Assembly (NCBI GenBank): GCA_937858255.1
Contig: CALLZQ010000234.1
Span: 1-7,226 of the forward strand
DNA: 7,226 bases
DNA from: an uncultured Tabrizicola sp.
GTDB lineage: Bacteria; Pseudomonadota; Alphaproteobacteria; Rhodobacterales; Rhodobacteraceae
Reading direction: 5' to 3'
Shown here: positions 1-5,373 of the stretch, piece by piece
Layout of the letters: each line of letters begins with the position of its first letter
Position numbering within the stretch: the first letter of the stretch is position 1
Notes under the pieces: model-generated
Databases searched by the model: none
The model's input: only the letters and a program-made list of their open reading frames with translations
What the model was told of the DNA's origin: nothing
Position numbers and translations under genes: made by a program

Positions 1-230
1 GCGCGTTCCTCGGTATCCGAGGAGATGGCGATCACGCCCACTCCACGCGCGGCGAAGTCGGGGGCGAGGCGGCCGAGTTCCTTGAGATAGGTCGCGCAGA
101 CCGGGCAATGATAGCCGCGATAGAACACCAACAGCGTGCCGCGCGGGCTGTTTTCCTCGGACAGGCGAAAGCTGCCACCCGAGAGCAGGGGCAGGCGCAG
201 GTCTGGTGTCTTTTGGCGGGGGAAGGGCAT
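1..230 (-). CDS. Peroxiredoxin-like (AhpC/TSA family) protein, C-terminus outside window
   Basis: The reverse strand from an ATG at 228-230 reads 76 codons to the window edge without a stop. The protein begins MPFPRQKTPDLRLPLLSGG and continues with FYRGYHCPVCATYLKEL and GVGVIAISSDTEER. This is the thioredoxin-fold start of the AhpC/TSA 'peroxiredoxin-like' family: a beta strand, then a CxxC (CPVC) at the head of the first long helix, then the ISSDT strand. The family reduces peroxides or transfers thiol/disulfide equivalents in the cytosol; no signal peptide is visible. The CPVC pair would hold the peroxidatic or redox cysteine. An AAAGGA ribosome site lies about 7 bases before the ATG, which fixes the start. 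It is divergent from the AraC-type regulator, 87 bp away. The C-terminal half is not visible, so the exact subfamily is open. Confidence 0.85.
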   Translation of the reverse strand, partial: MPFPRQKTPDLRLPLLSGGSFRLSEENSPRGTLLVFYRGYHCPVCATYLKELGRLAPDFAARGVGVIAISSDTEER

Positions 231-280
231 CGGGTTTCCTTTCGGCTCTTGTCTATGGCCTCGGGATAGGGCATTTTCTG

Positions 281-295
281 GCGGAAATTATCCGC
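281..295. promoter_or_regulatory. Candidate operator: inverted repeat GCGGA-N5-TCCGC
   Basis: A perfect 5-base inverted repeat with a 5-base AT-rich centre (GCGGA AATTA TCCGC) lies in the 87-bp gap between the divergent peroxiredoxin-like gene and the AraC-type regulator. It is 22 bases upstream of the regulator's ATG. Its position between divergent promoters suits an operator, but AraC proteins usually bind direct repeats, so the binder is unknown. An arm this short could arise by chance. Confidence 0.3.
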
Positions 296-317
296 AATAC
301 CCGACCAAAGGTCCGAC

Positions 318-1117
318 ATGCCGCTTGATCGCCTTGCTGCCCTGCTTCCCGGTCTGACTGTTGAATCTGCCGGGGTCCATGTGGACCGCGCCAATCTGCA
401 TGTCTCGCGCACGCCGGCGGGGGGCTATCACATCGGCCCTTATCTGCGCGGCCAGCAGATCTTTGCCGCCCGCCTGTCATGGGCCCGGCGAGTGACCGGT
501 TGTGGGAGGGGATGGCGGGGATGACCGTCGCCATGGGCGATCCGCTGTTTCCGCTGGTGGCGCTGTCGGTGGCCGAGGCCGAGGCGCCGCGCTGCGGGGC
601 GGACCATCTGCTCAAGGGCTATGTGCAGAGCTTTGTCGTGCATCTGCTGCGGCAGGCGATTGAAGAGGGCGCGGCCTCACGCGGGGTTCTGGCAGGGCTG
701 GCCGATCCGCGGCTGGCGCGGGTGCTGGTGGCGCTGCATGAGGCGCCGGCAAAACCGTGGAAGGTCGAGGCGATGTGCGAACTGGCCGGGATGTCGCGCT
801 CGGCCTTCATGGCGCGGTTCGCCGAGGTGCTGGGAGAGCCGCCCACCAGTTATCTGCGCCGCTTTCGGCTGGAAAAGGCCCGGGCCGAGCTGGATGCGGG
901 CGGGCGCGTGGGGGTTGTCGCCCGGCGCTATGGCTATGCCTCTCCCGATGCCTTTACCCGGGCGATGAAGGGGCGGGACACATCGCCCTGCCCCGGACCG
1001 CCCCCGGCCGGGCAAACCCCGCCCCCGCCGCCAGCAGGGCCCCCGGCGTTCCGTCGTAAAGCCGCCCGCCCGGCACCGCCAGCAAGACCGAGGCGACCGT
1101 CGCAATGGACCCGGTGA
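318..1117 (+). pseudogene. AraC-family transcriptional regulator, frameshifted, shortened sensor domain and abnormal C-terminus
   Basis: Two overlapping frames together resemble one AraC regulator. The first starts at ATG 318 behind a good ribosome site (AAAGGT, 8 bases upstream) and gives MPLDRLAALLPGLTVESAGV followed by about 35 sensor-like residues, then leaves the family pattern near 480-490. The second frame (open from about 479) resumes with GPASDRLWEGM, a helical linker, and the AraC double helix-turn-helix: KPWKVEAMCELAGMSRSAF, then GEPPTSYLRRFRLEKAR, then VVARRYGYASPDAFTRAM. One base missing in the GGG at 481-483 would restore LSW-GPASDRLW. AraC proteins with a cupin sensor are usually near 300 residues. 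The two pieces give only about 220, so most of the cupin core seems absent. After AMKGR (976) the usual 'FGxSPxxYR' ending is replaced by a proline-rich tail read antisense through the MFS 3' end. The DNA-binding part could still be made from 479 or an internal ATG, but no clear ribosome site supports it. Confidence 0.6.
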
Positions 1118-2024
1118 CGGAGGCAGCCATCCCGGCAATATGGCCCACCGGCTCCAGCGCCAGCGCGTTCAGATTGCCCAGCGTCAGGCCGACCATGAAA
1201 AAGACACCCGTCGTCCACAGGAAATAGGCGGGAAAGACCAGCGCCTCGGGCAGGCTGTGCAGGCCGTGCAGGAAGCTCGACCCCCCCGAAAAAACCACCT
1301 GCGCAGCAAAGGTCATCAGCACCAGCCGCCGCATCCCCAGTCGCCCGACATAGCGCGCATTGATGAAACTGGCCGAGCCGGCAAGGACGGCAATCGCCGC
1401 GAAGTAAAGGGGGAAGTCATCGCCCCGGCCAAAGGTTAGGTCAAAGATCGGCTGAATGGACGAAAGCGTGGCAAACAGGCAGGCAAAGGCCAGCGTTTGC
1501 GCCGCGATGGCCAGCCGGATGATCCGATAGCCCAGCACCTCACGCAGTGCTGACCAGAGCGCGCCGGCCCGGAACGGGCGCCGGGACTCGGGCGGCAGGG
1601 TTTCGGGTTGGCGGGCCAGCATCCAGCACAGGCTGATCGCGGAAAAGCCGAGGAAGGCCAGAAAGACCGAACGCCAGCCGAAGCCTGCGATGATCGCCTG
1701 CCCCAAGGCGGGGGCGATGGCGGGAACCAGCGTAAAGATCATCATCGCAAAGCTGACGATCCGGGCCATGGCGCGGCCCTTGTACAAATCCCGCACCAGA
1801 GCGAGCGAGACAGACAACGGCCCGGCGACAAAGGTGCCCAGCCCCATCCCCATCACAAAGCTGGTCAGGATCAGTTGCGCCTTGTTCGGATCGCCGGGCG
1901 ACAGCTCGGCGGCGATGCGGGGCAGGGCGGGCAGCATCGCATCAATCGAAAAGGCGATGGTGGCAAAGAGCATCGCAATCAGCGCGATGAATTCCACCTG
2001 CCCCAGAGGCTTGGTCGGTCGCAT
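954..2024 (-). CDS. MFS drug/metabolite exporter, Bcr/CflA type, with apparent internal deletion and altered C-terminus
   Basis: The 356-residue membrane protein matches the Bcr/CflA group of proton-driven exporters. EFIALIAMLFATIAFSIDAM with LPALP forms TM1, LILTSFVMGMGLGTF forms TM2, and later come FTLVPAIAPALG, LFATLSSIQPIFDLTFGRG, LWTTGVFFMVGLTLGNLNAL and GHIAGMAASVTGSI. Start ATG 2022-2024 has AAAGGAA 6 bases upstream. Family members are normally about 390-410 residues. Here residue 71 (GPLS) is followed directly by VSLALVRDLYKGR. The cytoplasmic 2-3 loop with motif A (G-x-L-[SA]-D-x-x-G-R-[KR]), TM3 and the first half of TM4, roughly 45 residues, are missing in frame around 1811/1812. 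The final helix also degrades after LAAGAGF into a charged, non-hydrophobic tail that overlaps the AraC frame. It lies 72 bp downstream of the thiol-oxidoreductase gene and probably belongs to that unit. Transport activity is doubtful; it may be a pseudogene that stayed in frame. Confidence 0.75.
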   Translation of the reverse strand: MRPTKPLGQVEFIALIAMLFATIAFSIDAMLPALPRIAAELSPGDPNKAQLILTSFVMGMGLGTFVAGPLSVSLALVRDLYKGRAMARIVSFAMMIFTLVPAIAPALGQAIIAGFGWRSVFLAFLGFSAISLCWMLARQPETLPPESRRPFRAGALWSALREVLGYRIIRLAIAAQTLAFACLFATLSSIQPIFDLTFGRGDDFPLYFAAIAVLAGSASFINARYVGRLGMRRLVLMTFAAQVVFSGGSSFLHGLHSLPEALVFPAYFLWTTGVFFMVGLTLGNLNALALEPVGHIAGMAASVTGSIATVASVLLAVPGGRLYDGTPGALLAAGAGFARPGAVRGRAMCPAPSSPG

Positions 2025-2080
2025 GAGAGTTCCTTTCCCGCCGGGGCTATCCCAAGGCCGCTGCCAGCGCCAGCCCCAAT

Positions 2081-2096
2081 CCGGGGGCGCCCCCGG
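2081..2096. repeat. Perfect 16-bp GC palindrome directly after the thiol-oxidoreductase stop codon
   Basis: CCGGGGGCGCCCCCGG is identical to its reverse complement and starts on the base after the TGA of the upstream minus-strand gene. As RNA it could fold as a 6-bp stem with a GCGC loop. There is no U-run after it, so it is more likely an mRNA-stabilising or attenuating hairpin between two cistrons than a full terminator. Confidence 0.5.
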
Positions 2097-2750
2097 TCAC
2101 GCGCCGGGCGCGGGCGCCTGCTGATCGGCCAGCAATTCGGCGATGATCTGCCCCCAGACCTGCGGCGGCTGGGCGCCCGAGACGGCATATTGATTGCCGA
2201 TGATAAAGCAGGGCACGCCATTCACCCCGCGCTGCCGGGCATGGGCATCGCGGGCCGAGATCTCGGCGGCGTCGGCATCGCTGTCGATCAGCCGGGTGAT
2301 CATCGCGGCATCCAGACCGCATTCGCCCGCGATCTCGATCAGCGTCTCGCGCGCGCCGATGTCGCGGCTCTCGCGCCAATAGGCGCGGAACAGTGCGGCC
2401 ACCACCGCCGATTGCCGCCCCTCATGCCCGGCCCAATGGATCAGCCGATGGGCGTCCAGCGTGTTGGGCCCCCGTGGCCCCTTGGCAAAGTCGACCTGCA
2501 AACCCGCCGTCTCGGCCGCCTCTTCCACCGCGCGATAGGCCCGCACAGCCCCGTCCTTGCCGCCGAACTTTGCCTCCAGATAGGCGCGGCGGTCCATGCC
2601 GCCCGCCGGCATCTCGGGGTTGAGCTGAAAGGGATGCCACTCGATCTGAAACGGGTGGCCGGCATTCTGCTCGAGCGCCCGGTCGAGATGGGTTTTGCCG
2701 ATATAGCACCAGGGGCAGATCGGATCCGAGAGGATGTCGAGGGTGATCAT
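2097..2750 (-). CDS. DsbA/FrnE-family thiol oxidoreductase (2-hydroxychromene-2-carboxylate isomerase-like)
   Basis: The 217-residue protein starts MITLDILSDPICPWCYIGKT, with the DsbA-type active site C12-P-W-C15 right after the first beta strand. A helical insertion follows, including NTLDAHRLIHWAG at 96-108, typical of the cytoplasmic FrnE/HCCA-isomerase branch. The cis-proline loop is GVNGVPCF with P180, and a conserved GAQPP lies at 192-196. Length fits the family (about 210-220). No signal peptide or membrane segment is present, so it acts in the cytosol on disulfides or glutathione-linked substrates. Two other cysteines, C143 and C181, could form a second redox pair; C181 next to the cis-proline is less usual. 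The start ATG overlaps the TGA of the CoA ligase by 4 bases (ATGA), and AAGGGG lies 9 bases upstream, so the two are translationally coupled. The true substrate is unknown. Confidence 0.9.
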   Translation of the reverse strand: MITLDILSDPICPWCYIGKTHLDRALEQNAGHPFQIEWHPFQLNPEMPAGGMDRRAYLEAKFGGKDGAVRAYRAVEEAAETAGLQVDFAKGPRGPNTLDAHRLIHWAGHEGRQSAVVAALFRAYWRESRDIGARETLIEIAGECGLDAAMITRLIDSDADAAEISARDAHARQRGVNGVPCFIIGNQYAVSGAQPPQVWGQIIAELLADQQAPAPGA

Positions 2751-4273
2751 GGGGTTTGCCCCTTCAGGTCATGGGCGCGCAGGGCGCGACGGTTGAGTTT
2801 CGCATTGGCGTTGCGCGGCAGGCTGTCCAGCCGGACAAAGGCGCGCGGCTGCTTGTAACGGGCCAGATGCGCCTCGGCATGGGCGGTCAGCACCGAAGGA
2901 TCCAGTGGTGCGGGGGCCGTGTAGAAGCAGGCGATGATGGTGACCCCGGGGCGCACCTCGCCCTCGGTCAGGGCGGCCTCGGTCAGACCGTCAAGGCCCT
3001 GCCTCGCCGCCTCGCCCTCGGCGGGTGAGACGCGATAGCCGCCGGCATTCATCTGGTCATCGGCGCGGCCCAGATAGGTGACGGCGCCATCCTCGGCAAT
3101 CGACACGGTGTCGCCGGTCAGGAACCAAGGGCCGGACCGGCGCGCCGCCGTCGCCTCGGGCGCGTCCAGATACGCCAGCATCAGGCCCGGATCGTCGCGG
3201 TTCACCGCCAGTTGCCCGGCCTCTCCCCGCGCCACCGGTCGGCCATCGGCGCCAAGCGCCGCGATATGCCGCCCGGGCTGGGCAAAGCCGGTCGTCCCCT
3301 CGGGCGCGGGGCGGGCGGGACTGGCCGAGATGAATGTCGAGATCTCGGACATTCCCAGCGCCTCATAGACCGGTGTGCCGGTTGCGGCCACCCAGGCGGC
3401 GCGGGTCTCGGCCGACAGCTTTTCCCCCGCTGACAGCCCATGGCGCAGGCGTGGCAGCGGCGGCAGGGGGCCGCGCAGCAGCTGCCGGTAGACCCCGGGG
3501 GCGGCGGCAAGGATGGTGGCGTCAAAGCGCTTCATCAACAGGCCCAGTTGTGCGGGTGCGACGCCCGGGCCGGGAATCAGCGCGGTCGCGCCGAGTGTCC
3601 ATGGGTCCATCAGGCCGGTGCCCAGCGTATAGGTCCAGTTGAAGGCACCGGCATGCAGCAGGCGGTCGGCCTCGCCCAGCCCCTCCCAGCCCTGATGCAT
3701 CATCTGCCGGCCAAGGATCGCCCGATGGGCATGAACCACCGCCATGGGCCGGCCCGAGGTGCCCGAGGTGAAGATGATATAGCCCGGGCGATGCGGATCG
3801 CCCATGTCAAAGGGGGCGGGCGGCAGCCCCTCCATCGCGCGGATCTCGGCCTCGGTCAGCACCGGCGCCGGATGGTCGGGCAGGGCAATCCCCGGTGCCG
3901 CCACGATCAGGCGCGGCGTCACATGGGCCGCCATCGGGGTGATTTCCTCGCGCGTCAGTTGCGACGAGGTGGCGACCGGCACCAGCCCGACCGACAGCGC
4001 CCCCAGAAACAGGATCGGAAACTCGACCTGATTGCCCAGCCGCATCAGCACACGGTCACCGGGCACCAGCCCCCGCGCGAGGAGGCCCGCCCCGCAGCCC
4101 TGCACAGCCGCCAGCAGGCGCGCATAGCTCCACCGCTCGGCGCCATTGGTGCGCAGGATCTGCAAGGCTGGTTTATCTGGCAGCCGCGCGGCGCTGGCCG
4201 CCAGCACATGAGCCGCCATGTTGAAGGCGGCGGGCGGGGTCGGAAAGGGTCGGTTGTCAATCTCGGCGCGCAT
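2747..4273 (-). CDS. AMP-forming acyl-CoA synthetase (benzoate-CoA-ligase-like)
   Basis: This 508-residue ANL-superfamily enzyme should activate a carboxylic acid with ATP to an acyl-adenylate and transfer it to CoA. Visible motifs, counted from the ATG at 4273, are the P-loop FTSGTSGRPM at 168-177, HAHRAI at 181-186, HAGAFNWTYTLGTGLMDPW at 207-225 (a stretch I associate with benzoate-CoA-ligase relatives), GMSE at 307-310, the TGD ribose-binding aspartate D388, GRADD at 402-406, the hinge region GGYRVSPAE at 411-419, and the catalytic lysine K492 in RNANAKLNR. Two departures stand out: M177 replaces the P-loop lysine, and G420 stands where this motif usually has V (PAEVE). A GTG at 4333 or ATG at 4321 would add an N-terminus unlike the family; MRAEIDNRPFPTPPAAFNMA from 4273 looks right. 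AAGGG directly abuts this ATG, too close for a normal ribosome site. It is the first gene of a minus-strand unit and divergent from the XRE-cupin regulator. The substrate is not determinable here. Confidence 0.88.
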   Translation of the reverse strand: MRAEIDNRPFPTPPAAFNMAAHVLAASAARLPDKPALQILRTNGAERWSYARLLAAVQGCGAGLLARGLVPGDRVLMRLGNQVEFPILFLGALSVGLVPVATSSQLTREEITPMAAHVTPRLIVAAPGIALPDHPAPVLTEAEIRAMEGLPPAPFDMGDPHRPGYIIFTSGTSGRPMAVVHAHRAILGRQMMHQGWEGLGEADRLLHAGAFNWTYTLGTGLMDPWTLGATALIPGPGVAPAQLGLLMKRFDATILAAAPGVYRQLLRGPLPPLPRLRHGLSAGEKLSAETRAAWVAATGTPVYEALGMSEISTFISASPARPAPEGTTGFAQPGRHIAALGADGRPVARGEAGQLAVNRDDPGLMLAYLDAPEATAARRSGPWFLTGDTVSIAEDGAVTYLGRADDQMNAGGYRVSPAEGEAARQGLDGLTEAALTEGEVRPGVTIIACFYTAPAPLDPSVLTAHAEAHLARYKQPRAFVRLDSLPRNANAKLNRRALRAHDLKGQTP

Positions 4274-4284
4274 CCCTTGGGGAT
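4272..4284. promoter_or_regulatory. Candidate operator, copy 1: ATCCC-TTG-GGGAT at the ligase start
   Basis: An inverted repeat with 5-base arms and a 3-base centre covers the start codon of the CoA ligase and its possible -10 region. Read on the minus strand it is CTATCCCCAAGGGATG. A closely related copy lies at 4989-5000 beyond the neighbouring regulator gene. Recurrence on both sides of an XRE-cupin gene makes it a candidate binding site for that regulator; this is inferred. Confidence 0.4.
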
Positions 4285-4331
4285 AGGCCCATGCGCAAAT
4301 CGTTGCAAGACAGGGTGGCATTCGATAGATC
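4280..4331. promoter_or_regulatory. Candidate back-to-back divergent promoters sharing a TTGCAA -35 element
   Basis: TTGCAA at 4303-4308 is its own reverse complement. On the plus strand a 17-base spacer leads to TAGATC (4326-4331), predicting a transcription start next to the regulator's ATG at 4340. On the minus strand a 17-base spacer leads to TATCCC (4285-4280), predicting a start next to the ligase ATG at 4273. Each -10 matches only 3 of 6 consensus bases, so these are weak or factor-dependent promoters if real. Lack of a proper ribosome site before either gene fits leaderless or very short leaders. Confidence 0.35.
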
Positions 4332-4339
4332 ACGGCTTC

Positions 4340-4966
4340 ATGAGCGCGAATGACCCGAAATCCCTGATCCGCATCGCCCGGGAAACCGGCGAAAGCGTCG
4401 CCGTCGAGCCGGTCAATCTGGCCGAGCGGGTACGCGCCCTGCGCAAGGAACGCGGCTGGACGTTGGAACAGGCGGCCAATCAGGCGGGGCTGGCGCGATC
4501 AACCCTGTCGAAGATCGAGAACGGGCAGATGAGCCCGACCTATGAGGCGTTGAAAAAGCTGGCCGAGGGTCTGGCAATTTCGGTACCGCAGCTCTTTACC
4601 CCGCCGGCCAAGGTGGCGCAGGTTTCTGGCCGGATGGCGGTCACCAAACAGGGCGAAGGCAACAGCCACGCTACGGCGACGTACGAGCATGAACTTCTGG
4701 CCGCGACGCTGACGCGCAAGAAGATGCTGCCCTATCGCGCCCGTATCCGCGCCCGGCGGTTCGAGGAATTCGATGGCTGGGTGCGCCATGACGGCGAGGA
4801 ATTCCTGCTGGTGCTGACCGGGGTGATCCGGCTTTACACAGAGTTCTATGAGCCGGTGGAACTGCGCCGGGGCGACAGCGCCTATTATGATGCCTCAATG
4901 GGCCACAATGTCATCAGCCTCTCGGATGAGGATGCGACGATCCTTTGGGTGACATCTCTGGGCTAA
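4340..4966 (+). CDS. XRE-family transcriptional regulator with C-terminal cupin sensor
   Basis: The 208-residue protein has an N-terminal extension (1-25) and a lambda-repressor-type HTH at about 27-86 (LAERVRALRKERGWTLEQAA, then GLARSTLSKIENGQMSPT as recognition helix). A small cupin barrel covers about 115-205. Cupin motif 1 is visible as H150-DGEE-FLLVLTG161 and motif 2 as GDSAYYDASMGHN, with H189; H150, E154 and H189 could bind a metal or ligand. Such HTH_3 plus Cupin_2 regulators usually sense a small metabolite and control adjacent catabolic genes. It is divergent from the CoA-ligase unit, with 66 bp between start codons, which makes that unit its likely target along with its own gene. 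The frame is open far upstream, but only as antisense of the ligase. MSANDPKSL at 4340 is the only start fitting the family. No Shine-Dalgarno sequence precedes it. Confidence 0.9.
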   Translation: MSANDPKSLIRIARETGESVAVEPVNLAERVRALRKERGWTLEQAANQAGLARSTLSKIENGQMSPTYEALKKLAEGLAISVPQLFTPPAKVAQVSGRMAVTKQGEGNSHATATYEHELLAATLTRKKMLPYRARIRARRFEEFDGWVRHDGEEFLLVLTGVIRLYTEFYEPVELRRGDSAYYDASMGHNVISLSDEDATILWVTSLG

Positions 4967-4988
4967 GGGCTGGCCAGATGCCGCCCCT

Positions 4989-5000
4989 ATCCCTTGGGAT
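4989..5000. promoter_or_regulatory. Candidate operator, copy 2: ATCCC-TT-GGGAT
   Basis: This inverted repeat with 5-base arms begins 23 bases after the stop of the XRE-cupin gene and ends 7 bases before the TTGGCA promoter element of the next gene. It shares ATCCCTTGGG exactly with the copy at 4272-4281, and in extended form both read CTATCCC...GGGATG. Position just upstream of a -35 box suits either activation or repression. Confidence 0.4.
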
Positions 5001-5007
5001 GGAAATT

Positions 5008-5036
5008 TTGGCATTCTTCTTGCCGTGACCTAAAAC
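5008..5036 (+). promoter_or_regulatory. Sigma-70-like promoter for the small cysteine-rich gene
   Basis: TTGGCA (5008-5013, 5 of 6 consensus bases) is separated by exactly 17 bases from TAAAAC (5031-5036, 4 of 6). Transcription would begin near 5043, giving a leader of about 40 bases. The inverted repeat AACGG-N7-CCGTT (5038-5054) sits at the predicted start and could form a small 5' hairpin or operator. Confidence 0.5.
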
Positions 5037-5084
5037 GAACGGATCGCTGCCGTTAAGGAGTGTATCTGAAGGTCGAGGGACAAG

Positions 5085-5309
5085 ATGATCTGGCAGGACA
5101 CCCTATCTTTTGCGAATGTCACGCGCGGCGTCGAGGACCCCGAGCCCAAGGGAACTGAGGCCAAGGGGGCGGTGCTGGCCTCTGCCAAGGCCGTTGCACA
5201 GCTTGCCCGTTGTATCCCCGCGATTGCCGGTGATGAGCGCGCATGCACGACCTGCCCCTTGCGTCAGGGGTGCAGCCTGAAAAGCACAGGCACGCTCTGG
5301 GCATTCTGA
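5085..5309 (+). CDS. Small cysteine-rich protein of unknown function
   Basis: The 74-residue frame MIWQDTLSFANVTRGVEDPE... has GAGGGA as ribosome site 5 bases before its ATG and a good promoter-like sequence upstream. G/C-ending codons clearly dominate, as expected of a gene in this genome. The C-terminal third holds four cysteines (C43, C54, C57, C63) in the pattern C-x10-C-x2-C-x5-C (CIPAIAGDERACTTCPLRQGC). This could bind zinc or an iron-sulfur cluster, or form disulfides; the CxxCPLRxxC core loosely recalls the cysteine cluster of FNR-type sensors, without their other domains. No signal peptide or membrane helix is evident. I do not recognise the family. It follows the XRE-cupin gene by 118 bp on the same strand and shares with it the flanking CTATCCC/GGGATG motif. 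The opposite-strand frame here is arginine/serine-rich and unconvincing. Confidence 0.55.
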   Translation: MIWQDTLSFANVTRGVEDPEPKGTEAKGAVLASAKAVAQLARCIPAIAGDERACTTCPLRQGCSLKSTGTLWAF

Positions 5310-5355
5310 CAAATGGCCCTCTGTCAGACCGGGGGGGCGGGCACAGGGCCCGCCC
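5305..5355. terminator. Two hairpins between convergent genes (probable bidirectional terminator region)
   Basis: TCTGACA (5305-5311) pairs with TGTCAGA (5322-5328), and GGGCGGGC (5335-5342) pairs perfectly with GCCCGCCC (5348-5355) across a 5-base loop. The first includes the TGA stop of the small cysteine-rich gene; the second lies 18 bases beyond the stop of the entericidin-like gene. Neither is followed by a T-run, so termination would be intrinsic-like at best or Rho-assisted. Confidence 0.55.
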
Positions 5356-5373
5356 GACCGTTGGGCCAATGGC

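Noticed and set aside
32..412. Minus-strand frame covering the peroxiredoxin-like gene and part of the AraC gene
   Set aside because: The sequence is Arg/Ser/Ala/Cys-rich and out of frame with the peroxiredoxin-like protein, whose CPVC and ISSDT motifs are unambiguous in another frame.
1608..2858. 416-codon plus-strand open frame
   Set aside because: It lies antisense to the MFS, FrnE-like and ligase genes, is rich in R/G/P/Q/H without any domain, and is expected in GC-rich DNA where the real genes avoid A/T-ending codons.
4274..4333. Longer N-terminus of the CoA ligase from GTG 4333 or ATG 4321
   Set aside because: The extra residues (MIYRMPPCLATICAWAYPQG) do not resemble the family start, have no ribosome site, and would overlap the proposed divergent promoter region.
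3440..4339. Upstream extension of the XRE-cupin frame (about 300 codons)
   Set aside because: It is antisense to the CoA ligase with no domain or ribosome site; the regulator's family-like sequence begins only at 4340.
5030..5248. 72-codon minus-strand frame opposite the small cysteine-rich gene
   Set aside because: It has no ribosome site and low-complexity Ser/Ala content, and the plus-strand frame has promoter, ribosome site and patterned cysteines.
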